Positions 31,881 through 43,508 of a stretch of DNA of 64,000 nucleotides are shown here, one piece after another. This DNA comes from Tiliqua scincoides (Eukaryota; Chordata; Lepidosauria; Squamata; Scincidae): contig NC_089821.1 of the NCBI RefSeq assembly GCF_035046505.1, forward strand, positions 172,005,531 through 172,069,530. Reading direction: 5' to 3'. The position numbers and the translations under genes are program-made. Each line of letters starts with the position of its first letter. Position 1 is the stretch's first letter. The notes under the pieces are model-generated. The model did not search any database and was not told where the DNA came from. It worked only from the letters and a program-made list of their open reading frames with translations.

Positions 31881-34554
31881 TCTGAATGAATTTTGTATTT
31901 GGGATCACCTGCTGATTACAATATGTTTTCTTGTTGTCCAGCATGCTTCTGAGGGCATGTCCCTGTAGATCATGTTTGCACAATGTGTGACTCATTAGCC
32001 ATGAATTGTAGCCGCCAGGAGCTTGACAAGCCACTCCCCTTTTGCAGTAGGGTTATCACTTTTGGGAATCCAAGCATTCTTTAACATACCTTTGGAAAAA
32101 CCCAGTGTAGTGTGAGAGTGATGTGTAGCAGACAGATGGAGGGAAAGATTAGCAATGGAAAACAGGGTAAGAACCTCTCCCCCCCCCCCACTTCTCCACT
32201 GATCTTTATTCTCTCCTGAAGTTGCTTTTCTTTGATGGAAGTGACCATTGGGGTTTTGTTGCCCGCATTTACATGTAATGCATAGGTAGACTCTGAGGTG
32301 GTGGCTTTCTTTGTTCTGGATATTGTTTTAATTTCAAGGAAACCTGACTTAGACTTTTGTGTTGGTCTTTGGGGTAGTACATTCTTAAGCTAGTATTTCA
32401 TTTGTTAATAAACACATCCTTATGTTTTTGTAAACTCTTGACCTTCTTCTTGGTGTTTTTTCTGGCTGGATGATCCATTTTTTTTGTTAATTTGTTCTTC
32501 TTGTGATTTGACAGTTGGTTTTCTTAAGGGCAAAAAAGAGGACTGCGTTTTAGGACTGTGCCTTTGTTAACTTTTATAATGATGTATTGAAAATCCCTTG
32601 AATAAATAGTAATATTAAAAAAAGGATTAGACAAATCCATCGAGGATAGAACTATCAAAAGCTATTAGCCATGTGGTGATGTGCAAGAGGCCTCGCAGCC
32701 CTCTGTGTAGTGATTCTGGGAAGAAGCAAAGGAATAAAAGACAGAGCCCAAGGGGAAAGGGGTAAGAGCAAAGTAGACAAAAACAATTTGCAATTAGATA
32801 AAAACAGCACGTGCGGCAACAGGAAAACAATAAATCCTGACGCAGCAACCTAGACATAAATTTCAAAAAATACTTACATAAATGTCATTCCTCTGTTCAC
32901 CTCCAGGGGGAGCCAAAGGGGGTCAGCAAGGAAAGGTAACCTTTATTCAGTGCTAGTACAAAAACGCAAATCCAAACCAGCTAGTTCCTTAGAGCCCAAT
33001 CCTATCCTCCCCTCATTGCAGTGCAGCTGAGCCAAAAAAGAACACTCTGTATCCAGTGGGAGGGGGAGATCTGGGGGCTCTGGAGGGAGGGAGGATATTT
33101 AAATCCCATTATGCTTCCACAAGCTTTCCGCTCCACAATGGATCGCTTCAGACCTATGCTAACTCTGTAGCTGGTGCATGTATGAGGAGAGAAAGAGGAC
33201 AGGGAGGCTGCTAAGAGGTGATAGGAACCAGTGTGTGCCATCACTGCTTGGTCCACCCTCTCCCATAGCCTCCCTGCCTTATGTACTCTGGCGGCTACGG
33301 TGGGCTAATGAAGGAGTGTTCTGTGTGCTATTGGTGGCTATTTTGTGACAGCAAATTCTGTGAACAGAGCCTGAAAGAAAGTCTGATTCTCCCTTTTGTG
33401 AGACAATTGTGCTTAACAATGAAGGGAGAGACCCCTCACCTCCACACCATTTTATTCATATTTTCCTATCCCTTCTTTCACCATGACCATAGAAATCACA
33501 TGATCCCCCCCATCATGGGGGCGCATGATATGCTACAGTCTAATTTGTTGTGTCTAGTGGATTCTCTAGCACCCTGACAATGTCAATGAAAAGGCCATTT
33601 TCATATGGCCTTTACCAAAAACATGACTTTGATTATCTCATGCTTCGCATCATGAGGGCAGTAACTGCCTTGGCCAAAAGGGGAAAAAAGTGAGGGCCTT
33701 TTTGAAAGGGCCTTGATGGGAATTTTGTATTCGCTGAGTGGATTTCCTGGTACTTCACCCAAAACACAGAATTTCAGTTAGTTTTGTGTTGCCCAATGAA
33801 ATGTGAGGGGATAGATCCAGGGTGAGGCTATATAACTAATCTTTCAGCTGTCTTCACATTAGCCTTTAAAACAATAACAGCACCAGGTTCTTCCTCTCCT
33901 TTGCTCTCTTTCTAACTTTATCAAGTGGCAGATGGGAGATTTTTACTTGTTAAGGTGAATTGACTTCTTACAAAGGCATTTCCACTGCGCTGCCATCAAT
34001 CAGTTGGAAAAGGCAGCAGTGAAAGCAGTAAATCAGTACCCTGGGCCTTGTGGTTTTGCTGTCCAGCCTGCATGCTGGGAGCCGACATCTGTTCCCAGCA
34101 ACTGCTCAAGTGGAAAGGTGTTTTAAAATAATATTTTTTTAAATTTGCACTTCCTCAAAATGTTGGAAAGGTGTTGGCATTGGAGTGCACTTTACTTGAA
34201 CAGAGGGAGACTGCTGTAGCCTGCTGCAGCATACTGATTTAAAACTATAGATGAAATCAGATGAAAGCTCCAGTTTTGAACATCCACACATAAAACACCC
34301 ATCAGAGTCAAAGAATGTGTAAATCTCGGAAGAATGGGGAAAGTGAGTCTATTCATGTTGGGATTTGTGTGGTGAGGCCTCTTCCATCAGCTGTAGATTT
34401 GATGGCAGCCGCCGGTGGTGAATTCCTACAGAGAAAGGTGCTGAGGCAGGGTTAGTAAAAACAAAAAAATGGAAAGTTGAAAAAACGAAATTCCAAGCAC
34501 ATGACAGGGTTCCCCCCAAGAAGATCTAGAATTTTCAAGAAAAACCAAACAATG
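31881..34554. other. Unassigned DNA
   Basis: About 2.7 kb. GAGCCCAATCCTATCC at 32993 looks like one end of the GCCCAATCCTA inverted-repeat family, but I could not place the other end. Otherwise no gene or repeat is recognised. Confidence 0.45.
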
Positions 34555-34562
34555 TTCTAAGA

Positions 34563-35083
34563 CAGTGGTTCCCAACTTGGGATACTCAACAGGTCCTTTA
34601 AGGATACTTGAAAAAGAATAATGGCAGAAAAAGGCAAGTAGGGCCCAGAATGCAGAGCCAGCAAGACAGGAAAGGAGATAGCTAGCTGGCTGCAAAAGCC
34701 CCTCCAACAGCTAGTTTTTGATTCATGTATGAATCGGTATGTATGAATTCAGAGCGCGATACCATAGTCTTTCGAGACTGAAGGTTGCCAACATGAATGA
34801 ATCAGTGATTGAAAACCAGCACTGTAAAAAAGCTGAAACATAATATGGAAAGTAATCAATCATCAAGAATTTCTTGGGACACTTATGGCACAAAACAGTG
34901 CAAAGGCATCATCTTCAGTTCTTCAAACAGGTAACAAGAGAAAATACTGTGATGGGTTTTCACAGGGAGGAGATGAAGGCTTTTATTATTGTTAATTACA
35001 AACATTTAGCTAATGTGAGAGGTACAATTTATGGAAGTAGGCTTCCAAGGGGTACACAAGTGAAAAACGTTTAAGAACCACTG
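34563..35083. mobile_element. Non-autonomous hAT element with a nested LINE tail
   Basis: Ends CAGTGGTTCCCAAC and GTTTAAGAACCACTG, flanks TTCTAAGA (34555-34562) and TTCTTTGA (35084-35091), an 8 bp duplication with two differences. GGATACTCAACAGGTCC and GGGGTACACAAGTG suggest decayed subterminal repeats. Confidence 0.8.
34750..34791 (+). mobile_element. LINE tail-only insertion (~42 bp)
   Basis: Only the last ~42 bp of the LINE (CAGAGCGCGATACCATAG through GGTTGCCAA) is present, inside the hAT. ATGAAT flanks both sides and may be a short duplication. Hairpin AGTCTTTCGAGACT intact. Confidence 0.88.
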
Positions 35084-35454
35084 TTCTTTGAGACAAGTGA
35101 CATTTCCCAGGGAGTGCCAGCTCTGATCCTGTTTCTTAAAATGGTAATTATGTTCCTCTGGGAAGCAGAAGTTTCTTCTAAAAACAGTGGTGCCTTGCAT
35201 AACGAAATTAATCCGTTCCGCAAGTCCTTTCATTGTGTGAGTTTTTCGTTTTGCGAAGCGAGTTTTCCCATAGAAATGTATTGAAATTTAATCAATGCGT
35301 TCCTATGGGCAAGAAAAGTCAGAACAAAGTCAAATTTGGTTTACAAAGTGTTTATTAAGTGCTCTTTAAAGGCATACATACTGTACTGAGGATTTCAAAA
35401 ATGGGGGGATGCTGAGTGGGGAGCTTGATTCCAATACAAGTGGGGGGGGGAGAG

Positions 35455-36420
35455 CAGATCTCTATACAGACCAGTGCAAAAACAGGGGAAAGGTGTGGGG
35501 GAGGGAAGATCTCTATATAGACATCACAGCAAGACCAGTGCAAAACCCCTTGCACACAGAACCAACAGATGGAAGTTGGGGGGGGGGGCAGATCTCCATA
35601 CATACCAGTGCAAAAGCAGGGGAAAGGTGTGGGGGTGGGAAGATCTCTGTATAGACATCACAGCAAGACCAGTGCAAAACCCCTTGCACACAGAACCAAC
35701 AGATGGAAGTTGGGGGGGGGGCAGATCTCCATACATACCAGTGCAAAAGCAGGGGAAAGGTGTGGGGGAGGGAAGATCTCTGTATAGACATCACAGCAAG
35801 ACCAGTGCAAAACCCCTTGCACACAGAACCAACAGATGGAAGTTGGGGGGGGGCAAATCTCCATACATACCAGTGCAAAAGCAGGGGAAAGGTGTGGGGA
35901 AGGGAAGATCTCTGTATAGACATCACAGCAAGACCAGTGCAAAACCCCTTGCACACAGAACCAACAGATGGAAGTTGGGGGGGGGCAGATCTCCATACAT
36001 ACCAGTGCAAAAGCAGGGGAAAGGTGTGGGGGAGGGAAGATCTCTGTATAGACATCACAGCAAGACCAGTGCAAAACCCCTTGCACACAGAACCAACAGA
36101 TGGAAGTTGGGGGGGGGCAAATCTCCATACATACCAGTGCAAAAGCAGGGGAAAGGTGTGGGGAAGGGAAGATCTCTGTATAGACATCACAGCAAGATAA
36201 GTGCAAAACCCCTTGCACACAGAACCAACAGACGGAAGTGGGGGGGGCGCAGATCTCCATACAGACCAGTGCAAAAGCAGGGGAAAGGTGTGGGGGAGGG
36301 AAGATCTCTGTATAGACATCACAGCAAGACCAGTGCAAAACCCCTTGCACACAGAACCAACAGATGGAAGTTGGGGGGGGGCAGATCTCCATACATACCA
36401 GTGCAAAAACAGGGGAAAGG
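35455..36420. repeat. 132 bp minisatellite, about 7.3 units
   Basis: Units start with CAGATCTC or CAAATCTC at 35455, 35589, 35722, 35854, 35986, 36118, 36250 and 36382. Each carries AGACATCACAGCAAGACC, CCAGTGCAAAA twice, CCCCTTGCACACAGAACC and a G run. Unit length is 132-134 bp, mostly a multiple of three, which keeps long frames open on both strands without implying a gene. Neighbouring units alternate CAGAT/CAAAT and GGAGGG/GAAGGG, indicating a 264 bp higher-order unit in part of the array. Confidence 0.95.
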
Positions 36421-36477
36421 TAAGTCAGCCCCAGTAGAGTCAATGGGGCTCACTCCAGGGATGCGTGGACGGGAGAG

Positions 36478-36552
36478 AAGCCTCCCTGGGCTCACTCCCT
36501 GGGCTCCCTGGGCTCCTTCCCTAGGCTCAGTCCCTGGGCTCACTCCCTAGGC
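36478..36552. repeat. CCCTGGGCTC short tandem repeat
   Basis: Repeats of CTCCCTGGGCTC and CTTCCCTAGGCTCA. The array continues at 37160-37226 on the other side of the inserted hAT. Confidence 0.85.
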
Positions 36553-37159
36553 CAGTGATGGCTAACCTTTTAGAGACTGAGTGCCCAAACTGCAATGCAA
36601 AACCCACTTTTTTATCACAAAGTGCCAACACGGCTTACTTTCCTAGGAGTAAGCCTCATTGACTCTAATGGGGCTTACTTCTGAGTAGACATGCACAGGT
36701 GCAGGCTCCAATCCCAGGCACTCTTTCCTGGGAGTAAGCCTCATCCACTGTAATGGGGCTTACTTCTGAGTAGATATGCACAGGAGTGGGCTCCAAGGCT
36801 GCAATCCCAGCCACTCTTTCCTGGGAGGAAGCCTCATCAACTCTACTGGGGCTTACTTCTGAGTAGACACGCACAGGAGCAGACTCCAATCCAAGCTTGC
36901 AGAATGGGCAAAATTGAAAACGGAAACAAATGTGGGGCAGGTGGGGGTGAAGGGAGAGGAGGGCAGTGAGCACAGGGGGCGGAGGGAAGCAACCCGCCCT
37001 CCCAACACATAGGGGCTCAGAAAAAGCCTCAGTTTCCTTTAGAGGGACACGCCGCTTCAGCGCCCCTCCCCAGGCTGCCTGGTTCAGCGCTGTGTGCCAA
37101 CAGAGACAGCGCTGCTGCGTGCCCTATCTGGCACGCGTGCCACAGGTTCGCCACCACTG
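36553..37159. mobile_element. Non-autonomous hAT element, 607 bp
   Basis: Starts CAGTGATGGCTAACCTTTT and ends ACAGGTTCGCCACCACTG. An exact 8 bp duplication CCCTAGGC lies at 36545-36552 and 37160-37167. It carries three tandem copies of the ~80 bp palindromic repeat. The right part is GC-rich (CTATCTGGCACGCGTGCCAC). Confidence 0.93.
36631..36890. repeat. Three tandem ~80 bp palindromic repeats
   Basis: Three consecutive units near 36631, 36704 and 36791, each with CCTGGGAGTAAGCCTCAT-type and GGGGCTTACTTCTGAGTAG motifs. All lie within the hAT at 36553-37159. Confidence 0.85.
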
Positions 37160-37479
37160 CCCTAGGCTCATTCCCTGGGCTCCCTGGGCTCCTTCCCTAG
37201 GCTCACTCCCTGGGCTCACTCCCTAGGATGGGATGAGAGAGAGGCTGCGATGCTCCAGGCTTGGGGAGAGAGAGGGCTGTGATGTTCCAGGCTTGCGGGG
37301 GGGGCCCCACAAAAACAGGCAGGAGCAAGAACGAGCAACCCCTGACAGGCACACAGGAGCCTGCCCTGTGAGTGAGTGAGGAGTGGTGAAGAGAGCGTAA
37401 GTGTGTGTGTGAGAGGGAGGGAGGGAGGGATGCTGACTGACCCGCTGCTGCGCGAGGAAACCCCAAGAACTCATCATCC

Positions 37480-37570
37480 TTCCTTAGGGTGAATGTGAGC
37501 ATAAACCAGCATGACGATCCTCCCCCTTCCTTAGGGTGAATGTGAGCATAAACTGGCATGAAGATCCCCC
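37480..37570. repeat. 37 bp tandem duplication
   Basis: CCTTAGGGTGAATGTGAGC begins near 37492 and again near 37529. Just upstream, GATGCTCCAGGCTTG and GATGTTCCAGGCTTG (37250-37295) form another duplication. Confidence 0.8.
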
Positions 37571-37721
37571 CCTTAAGACAAACCAAAACAAAAACAAAAA
37601 AAAATTCGTTATGCGAAGCATAAGTCATAAAAATTCGTTGTGCGAGTTACCAAACTTCGCACAACTCTTTCGTTTTGCGGGTTTTTCGCTGCGGGGGCAT
37701 TCGTTATGCGAGGTACCACTG

Positions 37722-38698
37722 TACTAGTAGGATGTATCTTCTATATTCCATATAGGTGAACCCAAATGGGTTCTATAGGCTGAAACCTAGCTCAGGCTAT
37801 AACCCTATAGTGGCAGAAGTACATTGTGCTTGAGAAGAAATGCTGGATAACCTGATATTGCACTCAGGGTTTTAAATTCCAACCCTGAGAATGGCACTGT
37901 ATTTTAAAACAAATCTCCTGATTTAGCAGAAGAGAAAGTGGTCCCTTCTTCCAGCTGCATTTTTTTCTGATGATTATGTCCTTGTTCAATCGTGTCCTGG
38001 CTGGTTGGCCATTCGCTTTTGTTGGGCAGATTGTATGTGTAATGGCATGTTGTTTCCTTGGTGGGCTCTAATAGGTGGCAATCTCAATCAATTTCATTGG
38101 CAATGTGTATTTGAAAAGGAGAGCTATCAGAGAAGGTGACCTGACCCCCACACTCATTTAAGGACAGCCTCCTGAAAGATCTCTGCAAGTGAAGAGACAG
38201 CAATTTTGCCCTCTGGAACAGACAGAACTGCAAGTTAGCAGAAGGCTGGAAGCATAGGGCCTGATTCTGAGAGTCTGATGTGGGGTAGCAAGCCTTCTGC
38301 CTTGTAAAAAAGCAACCTCTTTGCCTTTGTGTGTGCTCTACTTTGTATACTTGATGTCAGTCTCTTGGAAAGCAAGAAAGCTACTAACTGAACTTCTGGA
38401 AGAGAAGGAGCATTTTAGCTGGCTTGCCAATGTCGCACATTCCCCACTACAAGCAGTGAGAATAAGGCAAATACTACCCCAAATCTCAAGGTCGCCAGTG
38501 CTCTCTCATCCACAGAAAAGCAAATCCCAGAAGTGCTGTTTGGAACTTCTTGCTGCTCAATATGATCCAAGCCAAGTGAAGAACACCTATTCACCCCTCT
38601 TTAGTGCCATCCTCTCCAAGAGATTGACATCACAGAGGAAGACACCTCTAAAATGCTGACATCTCAGGCAGGGGCCTGGTTATCTTCTATAATGCAGC
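37722..38698. other. Unassigned DNA
   Basis: No gene or element recognised. A 112-codon frame at 38321-38659 has no known domain and no supporting context. Confidence 0.5.
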
Positions 38699-38843
38699 AA
38701 CTGTTACCCTGCACATTCCTAATCTTGTCTGATCTTGGAAGCTAAGCAGGGTCAGGCCTGGTTAGTACTTAGATGGGAGACCGCTTGGGAATACCAGGTG
38801 CTGTAGGCTTATACCATAGTCTTTCGAGACTGAAGGTTGCCAA
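38699..38843 (+). mobile_element. 5S rRNA-derived SINE, copy 5
   Basis: Full-length type, beginning AACTGTTACCCTGCACATTC and retaining boxes A and C. Tail hairpin AGTCTTTCGAGACT is intact. No clear duplication; flanks are GCAGC and TCATTT. Confidence 0.9.
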
Positions 38844-40264
38844 TCATTTTTGGAATGGCTCCTGCCTGGTGGGTTTGCAATGCATTATGTCTTATTTTGC
38901 CTTCGCCTCATAACCTTATTTTGTACCCACTTACCTCCATCTCTTTCCTCTTAGAAACAAGGGTTTCCATTGGCTTTCTACTGACTTTCAATATGCCTTA
39001 ACTGCAATGACACTTCTGTGAAACTAAAGAGGCATCTGTTCATTTTGACTGTATGATCAATTCCTGGCAATAAGAAGAATGCCAGAATAAAAAGTTCTGG
39101 AATGCCTTGAAATATTTCAGAAAAGAAAATGTGACCAGAAAAGTGCAAAAAGAAATTTGCCTGATATGTGACCTTCCTTTACTCCAGGTCTTTGATGTCT
39201 TCTCAAATAACTACTACACAAAATTCCTTAGGCAGATAATTGTCTTAGAAGGCTTTGATTTCAGGAAGGACAATTTTGAATTGTAATAGTAAATGAAAAC
39301 CAAAAACCCTGATGTCTCTGGCCAGAAACAATTCCCTTTCAAGCTCAGGATGAATGAGGATTCTCTTAGTAGTTAGCCAAGTCGATTGTTGTTGGCTTGT
39401 GAGCTGGGGAGGCTTTTGCAGGATGTGTATGTGTGTTATACTTTTAGTTAATGAGCCAGGAAGTCTCAGTGCTTTTTAATGGCTTCAGTAGTATTTGACT
39501 TCAAGCATGAACAGTCAGAAATCAGCCAAAAGGAAGGTCAGGCAACATGCTGATAAGGAAATAATCCAAAAAACTCCATTTTGCAGGATTTCATTACAGA
39601 AATGCTTAGTGCTGACAAGGTCACATTTGAATCTGAATCATCATCTCTCCTTATGCAATGTGATTTTGAACAGCTGCTTCCGATTTCGGCTTTCTTTCAG
39701 CTATTCACTTCAAGTGCAGCTCAACACCTGTGTTGGCTTTACCTTTTTTTCCCCCTTCTTGGCTTTGATTACTACACAAATCTTAGCGCTGCTGTCTGGC
39801 ATGTGGAGTTTGTAGTCCTTCTAATTGTCTGGTTGCCAGAGACATGAAGATTCCACACCTCACCTAAGATCCTTTCATTTCCTCACTGTTGAATGAAATT
39901 TCAATTGCTGGTCAATGTCTTTAATGCTGACTCCTCAACAGTAGTATCCATATTGTAAGGTTGGACTATACAGAAGGGGAAAGCTGCAAACTGCAGAATG
40001 CAGCTGAATGTTTTAGATCTGGACAGATGAAGGCTCTGCCTTGTTTCGTCAGCTTCTTTCTGGGAAGGTCAAAGCATAATGGACATGAAGCCACTGAAGG
40101 CCATCAGGCAGAGGTTTGGAGTTGGCTGTCATCAGTATGCTGATGATGACATGCAACTTTGTCCCTCTTTTCTGTTTCAGAGACAATGGAAATCCTGAAT
40201 CAATGACTGAAATCAGTGATGGGTTGGAAATGGGTTTAGAAGATGAAATTTAATCTGGACAAAA
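38844..40264. other. Unassigned DNA
   Basis: About 1.4 kb without a recognised element. Two frames of ~100 codons at 39495-39850 overlap each other and show no domain. Confidence 0.5.
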
Positions 40265-40900
40265 CATAAGAAGAATGAATCAGATCATTGGTTCATCTAG
40301 GTCAGTGTTTCTCAAACTTTGAGGGAGCTTTACTCCCTCAGTAAGTCTTTGTGGGGGAGGGGCTAGGGCAGCAACCCGATCCCCAGGATCATGTCACTGA
40401 GGGGTGTGTGTGTGTGTGCTTTCACTTCATGTAGTTAGGGCTGCAGCAGGCACTCCCCAAGGCTTGAAACGTTCACTAAATGCAGGGGCAAAGCACCTCC
40501 TGCAAAACAGAAGTGTTTTGCGCCTGTTACTGACGATCCCAAGCCTTGGGGAGTGCTGCAGAGGGCTGTGCAGGGCTCCCTGAGCCTGCTGCAGCTCTAC
40601 CTCCATAAAGTGAAAGCACCCCCCCCCTTCATCCCCCATAGGGATGTGATCCTGGGGATCACATCCCTGCCTCTCTCCTTCCCCACCCCTTAAAGGGACT
40701 GGGGAACCTTTACACAAACTGGTGGGTCACGACCCACTAGTTTGAGAACCACTGATCTAGGTCAACCTTGTCTGTCCTCACTGGTAGAAACTTCCAGGGT
40801 TCTGGACAGCAGTCTTCCCAACCCAACCTGGAGATGCCAAGATTGTACTTGGGACCTTTCATATATAAAGCATGTGATGTGCCATGGAGTTATGACTCTT
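40265..40900 (-). mobile_element. tRNA-derived SINE on the minus strand, split by a hAT
   Basis: The reverse complement matches the SINE at 17162: the tail (GACCTAGATGAACCAATGAT, 40285-40302) and the body (CCAGGTTGGGTTGGGAAG and box-B-like sequence, 40755-40895). The hAT at 40303-40754 sits between them. Confidence 0.75.
40303..40754. mobile_element. Non-autonomous hAT element inside a SINE
   Basis: Ends CAGTGTTTCTCAAACT and AGTTTGAGAACCACTG, with an exact 8 bp duplication ATCTAGGT (40295-40302, 40755-40762). The interior has a long imperfect inverted pair (GCACTCCCCAAGGCTTG and AAGCCTTGGGGAGTGC). Related to the hAT at 29975. Confidence 0.95.
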
Positions 40901-41633
40901 GGTGACGAGGACTAGTAACCAATGATAGTGGATCAGCCTGTTCTGGACAGGTAGCACTCCTTTTAAAATATCAGGCTTTCAGTCTGGCGGTTCTCCTGGA
41001 CCTGGTCTTGGATTTCCAGATGTTGTCTACTCAGCAGACAAAGACAAGGAAGTCTTGGGCTTTGGCCTCTCTCCTGAGGTTCCACTTGTGTGCATGACAT
41101 TGCAGCCTTGTTCTGCCATCTTTCCTCTCCCTTTCATTTTATATTTAATTAGGGTGGGAGATCTGCCTTCCAGCTGCTTTGGATTCAATCCTCTTGACCA
41201 ATCCAGCAAATACCTGTTTGATTTCACATTTGGTTGTAGCACTCCTATGAACAATTTTCCACATGGTACCTTGTTTCCCTACTCTCGGTAGTTTGAAGTA
41301 TCAGTCAAGAGTGCTGGAAAGTGAGGAGTGAACTCTTAACTGTAGTTCTGGGTTAGCAAACCGTTTGCCAGAGAGCTGATGCTGCTCTTTTTCAGTCCCT
41401 CTTCCCTCTGCATTTTGGCCAACCCTCCAAGTTCCTCTGCACCTAACCACAGGTTTCTGCTATTCCTCTCTTGCTCTTGGTGAAGCCTGTTATACTTTAA
41501 AACCCTTTGGCATCCTGGGAAATCCAGCACTCTGCTTATGTACTGCTGATTGCCTTGCAGGTGCTGTGCTCCCTGCTTCTGTCTTCCAAAGCAGCACCAG
41601 TTGGTTAGTCCATATCAGTAATTGATGGGTACA
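40901..41633. other. Unassigned DNA
   Basis: No recognised gene or repeat in about 730 bp. Confidence 0.5.
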
Positions 41634-41760
41634 GCAACTGCTACCTTGCACATACCTGATCTCGGAAGCTAAGCAGGGTCAGGCCTGGTGAGTACTTGGA
41701 TGGGAGACTACCTGGTACTGTAGGCTTATACCATAGTCTTTCGAGACTGAAGGTTGCCAA
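41634..41760 (+). mobile_element. 5S rRNA-derived SINE, copy 6, internally shortened
   Basis: It lacks part of the 5' 5S region and about 16 bases after box C (GGGAGACTACCTGGTACTG). Box A and the tail hairpin AGTCTTTCGAGACT are intact. Confidence 0.88.
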
Positions 41761-43005
41761 CCAATGTGTGACTTTACGGACTTCCTCTCCTTCCAGATGA
41801 TTTTAAATAGTCCTCTCACTGAAATGTGTATATGTTCCAGTTACAGTCAGACTTTGAACTCCTTTTGTCTCTGATCACAGGTTGGAAGGTGGGTACTCCA
41901 TCGTCAGCAGTTTGAGGTCCCTTAAGATGTTTTGGGGACTGTGGGCACTTTTAGTACAGATGTCCTGCAACACTTGGGGTAACAAAATTGCAGCTCCTCC
42001 CTTAGGAGGGAAGGAAATTCTGCAGTGCTCCTCTCTTATGTGAATCCTGCCCCTGGATTTGTCTACTCCTGCACTGTACTCTAATCACAGCATAGACATG
42101 ACTCTTTAAAGTGCCATAGGAGGTAATTGGTTTATGTGTTGGCTCCAGTGAACCACTCCTGCCCTCCTGCAGATATTTCTTAAAGATTACAAAGGATCAT
42201 TTTTCCCCCAAGTTAAAATATTTATATTTCCATGTTGAAATCAAAGGCTATTTCTCTTCTCATCTAGATTGTTTCTTTCATTTATAGCCTTTCTCCCTTG
42301 GGACTGGGATTGTAGATGATTGTGTACATTTATATTTAATACTGCAGAGCTAACCAGCCATGTAGATATTTATCTGGCTCCAGTGTCAGATGAAAAAGCT
42401 TTGTAAAGCCGAAATGAATGTTTATGCTTTCACTGTCAGATACTGCAGTTTCACTTTTGTTGTTCAAAATATAATTTTTAGTGTGTGTGTGGGTTTGTTC
42501 CCCTCCTCTATTTTGCTCTAAAGTACAGAATAAATCCTGTTTGAATTTGCCTGAGGAAGAATTAACTTGTGCATTCATTACACAAAAAGAAGGGAGTATT
42601 ATATCCCTCTCTTATTCATGTCACTTTGATTAAAAACAGAATGAGTAGAAATGGTGGCTTGTCGAGGGACAAGCCTCACTCAAAGTGGTAGTTTTGTCTC
42701 ATTGCACAAAATCTGGATGTTAAACAAAATAAAATTGGGTCACAGTTATCTTAAAAGCTGTTACTGGGGAAAAGAAAAACAACTTTGAAATTGGTGCCTA
42801 TGAAATAAGCTCTGGTCTTATTTGACTAGCTCAGAAATTTTGATGTGGTAAGTTTCTGTCTCGTGTTTGATAGTTTTCTTTTAATTTCTAAAAAATTTTT
42901 TTGAAGGAAAAAATACTTTTGGGTGTCCGCCCTTTGTGAGAAGCTCAGTGAAATTGTTTGATATTTGTCTCTACATCTCCAGATCTCTTAGGAAACTGTG
43001 GACCC
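41761..43005. other. Unassigned, repeat-poor AT-rich DNA
   Basis: No gene recognised. The part 42230-42560 is AT-rich and free of repeats, with a (GT)n run near 42482. It could be non-coding conserved DNA, which sequence alone cannot decide. Confidence 0.4.
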
Positions 43006-43508
43006 AATCCAAACCTGAGCTTGGGCTGGCACAAGGGACAGCCCGGGAGTGTCACAAAAATGCCATAAGGCACTTTTGCGTCATTCATGTGTGCTGGCCT
43101 TCCTGCACCAATGTGGGCCCTGGAGGAGTGGTGAGTTGTGTTGGCCGACGCAGGGGTTGTGGGGGTGAGGAGGAGGCAGGAGGGAGGCTTTTTGGGGTGG
43201 GGGAGAGCGGGTGGTGGGCATTCCTGGGGGCAGGGAGCAGGAAGCGGGGCCAGGATCCAGCAGTTATGCTGGATCCTAGCCCAGTTCCTGGACAGCCCAG
43301 GGCAGTCCTGGGCTGCTTGGATTTGCACCACCGCATCAGGTGACGCAGATTTGAGTAGACCCACTGGGGCTGCTGCAGTGCGACACAGGGTAAGGTGAAA
43401 GGTTTCCCCTTGCCTCGGGCTGCGCTGCTTTTGGCCCCAAACATGCACTGGATGCAGTGCAGGCCTGCTGGCCTGCCTGCTTCCAGCTCAATTTAGGATT
43501 GCAGCCAA
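43006..43508. repeat. GC-rich dispersed repeat with CCCAATCC-type ends
   Basis: Begins ACCCAATCCAAACCTGAGC and ends TTTAGGATTGCAGCC. It shares GGGCTGGCACAAG and TGCCATAAGGCAC-type motifs with 51310-51570. Overlapping frames on both strands come from high GC, not from a gene. Confidence 0.55.

Larger units (their letters stand above)
35185..37721. mobile_element. Composite element with Tigger/pogo-like inverted ends
   Basis: Left CAGTGGTGCCTTGCATAACG and right (reverse complement) CAGTGGTACCTCGCATAACG are inverted repeats that resemble Tc1/mariner Tigger ends. CGTTTTGCGAAGC and its inverse recur subterminally. Right flank is TA; the left flank AA has probably mutated. There is no transposase. 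The interior is a 132 bp minisatellite, a hAT and short tandem repeats. A single composite element is inferred from the paired ends. Confidence 0.7.

Noticed and set aside
35474-36550. Long plus-strand frame of 358 codons and minus-strand frames of 297 and 261 codons
   Set aside because: All follow from the 132 bp tandem array, whose period is a multiple of three. No known domain and no non-repetitive coding part.
36631-36890. CRISPR-like regularly spaced repeats
   Set aside because: The units are contiguous copies of the palindromic repeat in a vertebrate context, without unique spacers of constant length or cas genes.
42945-43448. 167-codon minus frame and 135-codon plus frame as a possible gene
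   Set aside because: Frames on both strands overlap, the sequence is a GC-rich dispersed repeat also seen at 51310, and there is no domain.
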